From positions 1 to 25,344 of the forward strand of contig CAZLLV010000401.1 of assembly GCA_964560325.1 (NCBI GenBank): 25,344 nucleotides of DNA, given 5' to 3'. Positions 15,781 through 22,465 of the stretch are shown here, in pieces. The notes under the pieces are model-generated. The model was not told the origin of the DNA. It made no database searches and saw only the letters and a program-made list of their open reading frames with translations. This DNA comes from CAZLLV01 sp964560325. GTDB taxonomy: Bacteria; Acidobacteriota; Thermoanaerobaculia; Multivoradales; DATKCC01. Within the stretch, counting starts at the first letter, position 1, and each line of letters starts with the position of its first letter. The translations under genes were made by a program, and so were the position numbers.

Positions 15781-16641
15781 CTACTCGATCACCGCGAGGG
15801 TGGCGCGGGCGGCGCCGTGGACGGCCCGCGTGCGGGGGTCCTGGAGGAAGGCGACGACGCCCAGGTCGCGCACCTTCCACGACGGGTCGAGCTCGAAGGC
15901 GACTCGCTCCTCGACGCTCGCGCCCGGGCGTGGCGCCACCTCGGCGGCGCGTACGAGCCGGCGGACCACGTAGTCGTTGTGCAGCGTGCGCGAGGCGTTC
16001 TCGCCCCGCTCCACCGAGGTGGTCAGGTCCTTCTCGTAGAGCGCCACCAAGAGGTCGAGCGGCGCGTCCGAGCCGTCGTCCGGCGGCTCGACCACCTCGG
16101 AGGTGACGGTGGCGAGCAGATCGGCCGGCGTCTCGCCCGCGGAGAGGCGGACCGCGAGCTTCGCCGCGTCCGGCCGGTCGAGCGCCTCGCGCACCAGGCG
16201 GTCGACCTCGTCGCGCTTCGAGCCGACCACGTCGATCCGGCCGTCGACCACGAGCTGCGGCGTGTAGACGCGGCCGCTCTCCCAGGCCCGGGCGTAGCGC
16301 CGCTGCCGCTCGGACCACTCCTTCGACGAGAACGGGTCGGTCCAGCCGATGTGGTTCCAGTAGTCGACGTGGTAGGCGAGCGGCAGCACCCGGTTGGCGA
16401 GCTCCGGGTCGGAGCCGAGGCGAGTGAGCACGCGGTCGGCCGGCGGGCAGCTCGAGCAGCCCTGGGAGGTGAAGAGCTCGACCAGCACCGGTCCCTCGGC
16501 GCCCGCCGCGGCCCGTGCGCCGGACGCGCCCTCCTCGGCGGCGTCCGCCCGGGCGTCGAGCGGGGTGCCGGGGGTGCAGCAGATCAGGAAGCCCAGGGCG
16601 GCGGCGATCAGGGCGGCGGGCAGCGTGCGGGTGGGTGGCAT
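15781..16641 (-). CDS. DUF1223 family thioredoxin-like envelope protein
   Basis: This 286-residue secreted or anchored protein has an N-terminal hydrophobic signal (about 6-22, ending FLICCTPG) and a thioredoxin-like DUF1223 domain beginning VLVELFTSQGCSSCPPADR (52-70). The active-site CSSC is C62-C65. Further conserved phrases are LAYHVDYWNHIGWTDPFSS, RQRRYA and YTPQLVVDGR. The family's function is not established; a disulfide or redox role in the envelope is suggested by the fold. The tandem Cys at 21-22 resembles a lipidation site, but the preceding residues (L-I-C-C) are not a canonical lipobox. The ATG at 16641 has GAGAGGAG about 8 bp upstream. It starts 62 bp after the formate-tetrahydrofolate ligase gene on the same strand and may share its transcript, though the functions look unrelated. 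Confidence 0.88.
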   Translation of the reverse strand: MPPTRTLPAALIAAALGFLICCTPGTPLDARADAAEEGASGARAAAGAEGPVLVELFTSQGCSSCPPADRVLTRLGSDPELANRVLPLAYHVDYWNHIGWTDPFSSKEWSERQRRYARAWESGRVYTPQLVVDGRIDVVGSKRDEVDRLVREALDRPDAAKLAVRLSAGETPADLLATVTSEVVEPPDDGSDAPLDLLVALYEKDLTTSVERGENASRTLHNDYVVRRLVRAAEVAPRPGASVEERVAFELDPSWKVRDLGVVAFLQDPRTRAVHGAARATLAVIE

Positions 16642-16703
16642 GGTGATGATCTCCTCTCCGCCCGATGGTACGACGCTCCCGGCCGCCCGGTTCGGTCCGC
16701 CCG

Positions 16704-18350
16704 TCACCGCATGCCGACGATCTCGCCGTCCCGCAGGTCCATCTCCAGCGCCTGGGGCCGCTTCGGCAGGCCGGGCATGCGGAGCACGCTGCCGAGGAGC
16801 GGGACGACGAAGCCGGCGCCGGCGGCGAGGACTGCGCCGCGGACGGTGACGGTAAAGCCCTCGGGACGGCCGATCTTCGACGGGTCGTCGGAGAGCGACG
16901 CCGGGGTCTTGGCGACGCAGAGCGGCAGGTCGCCATAGCCCAGGCGGCGGATCTCGGCCAGGTCGCGCTCGGCGTCCTGGTTGTAGCGCACGCCGTCGGC
17001 GCCGTACATGGTGCGGGCGATCGTCGCGAGCTTCTCCTCGAGCGGCGCCCCCCGCTCGTAGAGCGGCCGGAACGGGTGCTCCCCCTTGCAGGCGTTCGCC
17101 ATCACCGCGCGGGCGAGCTCCGCCGCGCCCTCGCCGCCGCGCGCGAAGTGGTCGCTCTCGGCGAACGGCGTGCCGAGCGCCTCGCACGCCCGGCGCACCA
17201 CGGCCACCTCGTCCTCGGAGTCCTGGTCGAAGCGGTTGAGGGCCACGATCGGCGTGCGGCCGAAGGCGCCGACGTTCTCGACGTGCTTCTCGAGGTTCGC
17301 GAGGCCGCGCTCGACCGCCGCCGGGTCGGGCTCGCCCAGCCGGTCCTGCGGCGTGCCGCCGTGGCGCTTGAGCGCCCGCACGGTCGCCACCAGCACCACC
17401 GCCGCCGGGTCGAGCCCGGCGCCGGCGCACTTGATGTCGAAGAACTTCTCGCCCCCGAGGTCGAAGGCGAAACCGGCCTCGGTCACCACCCAGTCGGCGT
17501 GGGCGAGGGCGGTCTTGGTGGCGAGGACCGAGTTGCAGCCGTGCGCGATGTTGGCGAACGGTCCGCCGTGGACGAGCGCCGGCACGCCGCCCAGCGCCTG
17601 CACCAGGTTGGGCATCAGGGCGTCCTGGAGGAGCACCATCATGGCGCCGACGGCTCCGAGCTGTCCGGCGGTGACCGGCTCGCCGGCGCCGGTCTGCGCC
17701 ACCAGCAGGCGCTCCAGCCGCCGCCGCAGGTCGTCCTCGTCCTCGGCCAGGCAGAGGATCGCCATCACCTCGGAGGCGGCGGTGATGTCGAAGCCCGACT
17801 CGCGCGGAACGCCCTGCGCCGGACCGCCGAGCCCGATCACCATGCGCCGCAGCGCCCGGTCGTTCATGTCCATCACGCGCGGCCACGACACCCGGCGCGG
17901 GTCGATGCCGAGTTCGTTGCCCTGGTGCAGGTGGTTGTCGAGGACCGCCGCCAGGAGGTTGTGGGCGGAGGTGATGGCGTGGAAGTCGCCGGTGAAGTGC
18001 AGGTTGATCGCCTCGCCGGGCGAGAGGCTCGCGGCGCCGCCGCCGATCGCTCCGCCCTTCATGCCGAAGGTCGGGCCGAGCGACGGCTCGCGCAGCGCCA
18101 GGCAGACGCGTTCGCCCAGCCGGTCGAGCCCCTGCGCGAGCCCGATCGAGGTCGTGGTCTTGCCCTCGCCCGCGCCGGTCGGCGTGATCGCGGAGACGAG
18201 CACCAGCTTGCCCGGCTCGCGGCCCCGCTCCCGGCTCGCCGCGCGGGCGTCGAGGCGGATCTTGGCCTTGTCGTCGCCATACGGGACCAGGTAGCGGTCC
18301 TCGATCTCGAGGCGTCGGGCTACGTCGCGGATCGGTAGTGTCTCGGTCAT
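16704..18350 (-). CDS. fhs: formate--tetrahydrofolate ligase
   Basis: This 548-residue cytoplasmic enzyme joins formate to tetrahydrofolate with ATP to give 10-formyl-THF, feeding purine synthesis and one-carbon metabolism. The nucleotide-binding loop is ITPTGAGEGKTT (55-66). Other family marks are EPSLGPTFGMKGGAIGGG (about 88-105), NLHFTGDFHAITSAHNLL, RVMDMNDRALR, GGPFANIAHGCNS and the late MYGADGVRY. The length is normal and no key segment is missing. The ATG at 18350 has no strong Shine-Dalgarno. It is divergent from the PilZ gene, with 73 bp between the starts. No other Wood-Ljungdahl gene is in the window, so a housekeeping folate role is the simplest reading. Confidence 0.97.
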   Translation of the reverse strand: MTETLPIRDVARRLEIEDRYLVPYGDDKAKIRLDARAASRERGREPGKLVLVSAITPTGAGEGKTTTSIGLAQGLDRLGERVCLALREPSLGPTFGMKGGAIGGGAASLSPGEAINLHFTGDFHAITSAHNLLAAVLDNHLHQGNELGIDPRRVSWPRVMDMNDRALRRMVIGLGGPAQGVPRESGFDITAASEVMAILCLAEDEDDLRRRLERLLVAQTGAGEPVTAGQLGAVGAMMVLLQDALMPNLVQALGGVPALVHGGPFANIAHGCNSVLATKTALAHADWVVTEAGFAFDLGGEKFFDIKCAGAGLDPAAVVLVATVRALKRHGGTPQDRLGEPDPAAVERGLANLEKHVENVGAFGRTPIVALNRFDQDSEDEVAVVRRACEALGTPFAESDHFARGGEGAAELARAVMANACKGEHPFRPLYERGAPLEEKLATIARTMYGADGVRYNQDAERDLAEIRRLGYGDLPLCVAKTPASLSDDPSKIGRPEGFTVTVRGAVLAAGAGFVVPLLGSVLRMPGLPKRPQALEMDLRDGEIVGMR

Positions 18351-18406
18351 GGGCGCGTAGGTTAACCCGGATTTTCACGAACGCCCGGCTCGTGGCAGGC
18401 GCGGTC

Positions 18407-18412
18407 TATAAT
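18407..18412 (+). promoter_or_regulatory. perfect TATAAT -10 element before the PilZ gene
   Basis: TATAAT stands out in very GC-rich sequence. No -35 is recognisable at 16-18 bp. A start near 18418-18420 would leave only about 5 bases before the GTG at 18424, and there is no Shine-Dalgarno, so the transcript would be nearly leaderless. Confidence 0.5.
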
Positions 18413-18423
18413 CCGGCCTGACC

Positions 18424-19932
18424 GTGAGCCCCGACGATCCCAACGACGATGGCGCCGCAGGCGGCCGGGACCCGTTCGCCGAGCCTCCGGGCTCCGGCGA
18501 CGCCTCGCCGCAGCGCTACCCGCGCGCCGACCTGCGCCGCAAGGTCTCTCTCAAGTTCAAGGAGTTCCAGGGCTTCGTCAACGAGTACTCGGAGAACGTC
18601 TCGGCGGGCGGCATGTTCATCCGCACCACCTCGCCCCAGCCGGTCGGCACGGTCTTCGACTTCGAGTTCACGCTGGGCGACGACTACACCCTCATTCACG
18701 GCCTGGGCGAAGTGGTCTGGGTGCGCGAGCGCGACGAGGGGTTCGACCGTCCGCCCGGGATGGGAGTGCGCTTCCTGAGCCTCGACCCGGGCAGCCGCAA
18801 GCTGATCGACCGGATGGTCGCCGACCGGCTGGAACGGGGTGGCGGCGCCGGCGGGTTCGACGAGCCGCGGCCGTTCGCGGTCGGCCTCGGGGGGAGCGCC
18901 GGGGCGGCGGCCGGCGCGGCTTCCGGCGAGGACGAGGCCTGGTGGGGCGTCGAGGAGGCGGGACCGGCGCGGACCGTCGCGATCGAGGCGCAGGACGACC
19001 GGGAGGCGGCTTCCGACTTCGGCCCGGACGACTCGTCGCCCGCGGTGCCGTCCGCCGCCGCGGCCCAGAACCTCGGCCCGTCGCTCTTCGAAGAGCCCAC
19101 CCGCCCGCGCGGCGGACCGTCTCCGTACATCTACTCCCGCACCTACCAGGGCGCGGGGTACTCGAAGGGCGGCGGCGGCCGCAGCCGCACGCTGCTCGTC
19201 GTCCTGCTGGTGCTGGTCTCCCTGGTCGCCGCCCTGGCGGCCTTCGCGCTGCTCGCGCCGGAGACGGTGCAGAGCTGGCTGATGGGGGGCGACGGGGACG
19301 AGGAGCGCCTGGTGGCGCGGGAGCCGGAGGGCGGGGAGTCCGAGCTCGGGACGGTCGAACCGGTGGTGCCGGTCTCTCCCGAGGACGCGACACCGCTCAC
19401 GCCGCCGCCGGCCGAGCTCCCCGAGGAGGAGCCGGCGGGCGCAGGGGAGGACGAGGAGGCGGACGAGGAGGTCGGGTTCTTCTCGCCGGCCGAGGAGCCG
19501 GAGCCCGTCGCCCCCGCGCCGGAACCCGAGCCCGAACGCGAACCCGAGCCCGTCCCCGAGCCGGAGCCGGCGGAGGAGGCGAGCACGCCGTTCTCCCGCG
19601 TGCTGAACGTGGTCTGGGAGGAGCGGGGCGAAGAGACCCTGGTGACGGTGCACCTCGACGGGGCGATCGAGGAGTGGAACTACTCGACCGTACGGCTCGG
19701 CGACCCGGCTCGTGAGCTGGTGCGGATCGAGGGCGTCGCCCGGCCGTTCCCCCGGCCGACGATCCCGGTCGGCACGGCGCTGGTCGAGCGCGTCCGGCTC
19801 GGGTACCACCCGGAGGGCCGGACCCGCCAGATGCACGTCGTCGTCGACCTCGCGGACCCGACGGCCCGACTCGACCGCACCGAGGCGGCGGGCAGCGAGC
19901 TCCGGCTCTGGATCGCACCCGGCGACGGTTGA
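18424..19932 (+). CDS. PilZ domain protein with membrane helix and AMIN-like periplasmic domain
   Basis: This is a 502-residue single-pass membrane protein. The PilZ domain (about 31-135) is of the Myxococcus-type subfamily and keeps both c-di-GMP-binding motifs: R34-x3-R38 and N58-V-S-A-G-G63. A low-complexity linker (140-250) ends in a basic SKGGGGRSR stretch before one membrane helix (256-278), which predicts PilZ inside the cell. Outside, an acidic Pro/Glu-rich spacer (about 310-386) leads to a beta-rich C-terminal domain (389-500) resembling AMIN domains, which bind peptidoglycan in amidases and type IV pilus secretins. It may carry a c-di-GMP signal to the cell wall (inference). The GTG start lacks a Shine-Dalgarno. 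It overlaps the hydrolase gene by 4 bp (TTGA). Confidence 0.85.
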   Translation: MSPDDPNDDGAAGGRDPFAEPPGSGDASPQRYPRADLRRKVSLKFKEFQGFVNEYSENVSAGGMFIRTTSPQPVGTVFDFEFTLGDDYTLIHGLGEVVWVRERDEGFDRPPGMGVRFLSLDPGSRKLIDRMVADRLERGGGAGGFDEPRPFAVGLGGSAGAAAGAASGEDEAWWGVEEAGPARTVAIEAQDDREAASDFGPDDSSPAVPSAAAAQNLGPSLFEEPTRPRGGPSPYIYSRTYQGAGYSKGGGGRSRTLLVVLLVLVSLVAALAAFALLAPETVQSWLMGGDGDEERLVAREPEGGESELGTVEPVVPVSPEDATPLTPPPAELPEEEPAGAGEDEEADEEVGFFSPAEEPEPVAPAPEPEPEREPEPVPEPEPAEEASTPFSRVLNVVWEERGEETLVTVHLDGAIEEWNYSTVRLGDPARELVRIEGVARPFPRPTIPVGTALVERVRLGYHPEGRTRQMHVVVDLADPTARLDRTEAAGSELRLWIAPGDG

Positions 19933-20834
19933 AGCCTCCCGACCCCTTCGCCGACCTCTCGCCGGCCGAGCCCGTGCGCTCCGGCGGCGTGACCCTGCGG
20001 GTGCGCCGTCTTCCGGGGCCGACCTCGCCGCCCGACCTCCGTCTGATCCTGCTCCACGGCGGTCCCGGTCTCGACCACCACGTCCTGCTGCCGCTCGGGC
20101 TCGTCCTCGCGAGGAGCCACGAGGTCTGGCTCCCCGACCTGCCGGGGCACGGCGAGTCGGCCGCGCCGGGCGGAGAGGCGTCACGGCCCGGCCTGCGCGC
20201 CCTCGAAGGAGCGCTCGGCCGCTGGCTGCGGGGGCTCGCCCCGCCGCGCGGCGGTACCGTCCTGGTCGGCCACTCGCTCGGGGCGTTTCTGGTCCGGGAG
20301 CAGATCCGCCCGGGTGCAGCATTTCTGCCGGTGCGAGGCGCGGTGCTGCTGTCGCCGCCGGCCGCCGGGCAGCGCGAGCGGGGCTCGGCGCTGCGGCGCG
20401 CCGGCAGCCTGGCACGGCGGGAGAGGAAGGGGAGCCGCCGGCACGCGAGCCGCCACGACGGCCGGGCGCGGCGCGAGGTGCTGGCGCACGCCGAGGCCGA
20501 GACGGACGGGCCGCTCTCGCCCCTCTTCCTGGCCGCTCTCGAGCGCGCCCGGCTCCGCGACACGCGGCTCTACGCGGCGCTCGGGAGCGATCTCCACCGT
20601 CGGCTGGTGGCGCCGCCGGAACCGTGCGATCCCGGCCTGCCGGTGCTGGTCGTCTGCGGCGAGCGCGACCGCACCACGCCGCCCGAGCAGGCGCGGCGGG
20701 TGGCGGAAGGGCTCCTGGGGGCGACCCTGGAGCTCCTCCCCGGCGCCGGCCACTACCCGTTCGCCGACGCCCCGGAGGCCACGGCGGCGGTGATCGAGCG
20801 GTTCCTGGCGGAGCTCAACGGACCCGGTAGTTGA
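19929..20834 (+). CDS. alpha/beta hydrolase
   Basis: This 301-residue alpha/beta-hydrolase has the oxyanion segment LLHGGPGLDHH (41-51), GHGES (74-78), the nucleophile elbow GHSLGAF with S116, acid D247 in CGERDRTTP, and H275 in GAGHYPF. HGGPG is common in proline iminopeptidases and related esterases; the substrate cannot be named. The lid region (about 150-200) is rich in Arg (RRERKGSRRHASRHDGRARR), which is unusual and could bind nucleic acid or acidic lipid. The reading uses a TTG that overlaps the PilZ gene stop; a GTG about 15 codons in is an alternative. It is probably translationally coupled to the PilZ gene. Its 3' end overlaps the convergent DegP-like gene by 20 bp. Confidence 0.85.
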   Translation: MKPPDPFADLSPAEPVRSGGVTLRVRRLPGPTSPPDLRLILLHGGPGLDHHVLLPLGLVLARSHEVWLPDLPGHGESAAPGGEASRPGLRALEGALGRWLRGLAPPRGGTVLVGHSLGAFLVREQIRPGAAFLPVRGAVLLSPPAAGQRERGSALRRAGSLARRERKGSRRHASRHDGRARREVLAHAEAETDGPLSPLFLAALERARLRDTRLYAALGSDLHRRLVAPPEPCDPGLPVLVVCGERDRTTPPEQARRVAEGLLGATLELLPGAGHYPFADAPEATAAVIERFLAELNGPGS

Positions 20835-22302
20835 TGATCGTCTCGCCGAAGTTCGCGTCGACGATGCGGAGCGAGACGACCTGGCCGCGCTCGACCTCCT
20901 CGGCGATCCGCTCCACGTCGGCCGGCGTCTCGACCGGCTGACCGTTGATCCGGAGCAGGATCTGTCCGGCCCGCACGCCGGCGTTGAACGCCGTGCCGAA
21001 CTGCGCCACGTCGGCGATCACCACGCCCTCGCTCTGCTCGTGGCCGAGGCGCTCCGCGATCGCCGGCGTGAGCTGCTCGGTGTGGAAGCCGAGCGTCTCG
21101 CGCGACGCCTGGCCCCGGCGGCGCTCCTCCGCCGGCTCCGCCTCGCCGTTCTCGAACCGGCCGAGCTCGACCTCGATCCGGCTCTCGCGGCCGTCGCGGA
21201 AGACGGTCAGCACCACTTCGTCCCCGGGCTGGTGCCGGGCGAGGGTGGTGGTGAGGGCGGCCGGGTCGGCGATCTCTTCGCCGTCGATGGCGAGCACCAC
21301 GTCGCCGATGCGGAGACCGGCACGAGCGGCCGGCGAGTCCTCCACGACCTGCACGATCTCGGCGCCGCGGATCTCGGGCAGGCCGTAGACCTCGGCGTCG
21401 ACCGCGGTCACGGTGCCGATCTGGACGCCGAGCTGGGGCCGCCGGACCTCGCCGTACTCGAGGATGTCGGAGGCCACCTTCTTCGCCAGGTCGATCGGGA
21501 TGGCGAAGCCGTAGCCGATGAAGCCGCGGCCGCCGAGGATGGCGGTGTTGATGCCGACCACGCTGCCGGTCAGGTCGACCAGCGGTCCGCCCGAGTTGCC
21601 CGGGTTGATCGCCGCGTCGGTCTGGATGAACGCCTCGAGTGCCGACGGGCGGCCGGTGAGCTGGCGCCGCTTGGCGCTCACGATGCCGGCGGTGACCGTC
21701 GCCTCGAGGTCGAGCGGCGAGCCGAGGGCGAGCACCCAGTCGCCGACCTGGAGCGGCTCGGAGGAGCCGATCCGCGCGACCGGCAGGTCGGCGCGCCCGC
21801 GCTCTTCGATCTGGAGCACCGCCACGTCGCTCTGCGGATCGGAGCCGACCACCTCGGCCTGGAACTCGCGGCCGTCGACCAGGCGCACCTGGACGTAGTC
21901 GGCGCCCTCGATCACGTGGTGGTTGGTGATCACGTGCCCGTCGCGGCTGTAGATGAAGCCCGATCCGCTGCCCTGCTGGGGCGGCATCTCGCCGCCGCCC
22001 TCCGGCATCTGCGGCCCGAAGAAGAAGTCGAACGGGTTGACGCCACGCGGGTCGCGGGCCGACGCGTCGCGCTCGACGCTGACGAAGACGACCGCCGGCA
22101 GCGCCGCCTGGGCCGCCGCCCGGAACGAGCGGGACAGCTCCTGGCCGGCCGTCGGGTCGATCGGCTCGGTGCGGACAGAGTCGGTGAGACGCGCCGCGTC
22201 GGGCTGATGCAGACCCTCCTGCGGCTCGGCCTGCTGGCAGGCGGCGAGGAGGACGATCACGAGGGGCGCGAGGAAACGCGCGAGGAGAGGGCTCTGGCGC
22301 AT
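20815..22302 (-). CDS. DegP/HtrA-family serine protease, lipoprotein form
   Basis: This 495-residue envelope quality-control protease/chaperone has a lipoprotein signal (MRQSPLLARFLAPLVIVLLAAC) with C22 as the lipidated residue, where E. coli DegP is soluble. The chymotrypsin-like domain has triad H129 in TNHHVI, D159 in SDVAVLQI and S237 in GNSGGPL. Two PDZ domains follow, about 289-375 and 405-490. The loop NPFDFFFGPQMP (89-100) is the LA-loop region typical of DegP/DegQ. The ATG at 22302 has AGGAGG about 10 bp upstream; a longer reading to 22533 would run through the hairpin and into the subtilase gene. It shares no operon sign with the subtilase upstream because a hairpin lies between them. 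Confidence 0.95.
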   Translation of the reverse strand: MRQSPLLARFLAPLVIVLLAACQQAEPQEGLHQPDAARLTDSVRTEPIDPTAGQELSRSFRAAAQAALPAVVFVSVERDASARDPRGVNPFDFFFGPQMPEGGGEMPPQQGSGSGFIYSRDGHVITNHHVIEGADYVQVRLVDGREFQAEVVGSDPQSDVAVLQIEERGRADLPVARIGSSEPLQVGDWVLALGSPLDLEATVTAGIVSAKRRQLTGRPSALEAFIQTDAAINPGNSGGPLVDLTGSVVGINTAILGGRGFIGYGFAIPIDLAKKVASDILEYGEVRRPQLGVQIGTVTAVDAEVYGLPEIRGAEIVQVVEDSPAARAGLRIGDVVLAIDGEEIADPAALTTTLARHQPGDEVVLTVFRDGRESRIEVELGRFENGEAEPAEERRRGQASRETLGFHTEQLTPAIAERLGHEQSEGVVIADVAQFGTAFNAGVRAGQILLRINGQPVETPADVERIAEEVERGQVVSLRIVDANFGETIINYRVR

Positions 22303-22465
22303 GGTGAGAAGGCCTCCTGAAGCTGGCTGGGGTCTCTGCATTCGGTCCGGTGAAAGGAATGCAATCTCCGGTCCCACGCCGAAACCGAAGAGAAACCCGC
22401 CGTTCGCGAGCCCGCCCGGCGCAGGATCGGCAGCCTCCCGCGCCGATCCTGCGCGGCCGCTCGGC
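22303..22465 (-). other. intergenic region before the DegP-like gene
   Basis: This 163-bp gap holds the hairpin at 22419-22454 and, closer to the DegP start, a partial sigma-54-like site (22359-22376, minus strand) that I do not accept because of its mismatches. No gene is visible in it. Confidence 0.5.
22419..22454 (-). terminator. 13-bp perfect hairpin after the subtilase gene
   Basis: Bases 22419-22431 pair perfectly with 22442-22454 around a 10-base loop, beginning 12 bp past the subtilase stop on the minus strand. A pyrimidine-rich GGGTTTCTCTTC follows about 15-20 bases later rather than directly. It is probably a terminator or a 3' stabilising hairpin. Confidence 0.6.

Noticed and set aside
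16665..18338. 557-codon open frame antisense to formate-tetrahydrofolate ligase
   Set aside because: It mirrors a well-conserved enzyme gene and shows no domain.
22359..22376. Sigma-54-like site (minus strand) before the DegP-like gene
   Set aside because: TTGC is good and the spacing can be made to fit, but the -24 half has three mismatches.
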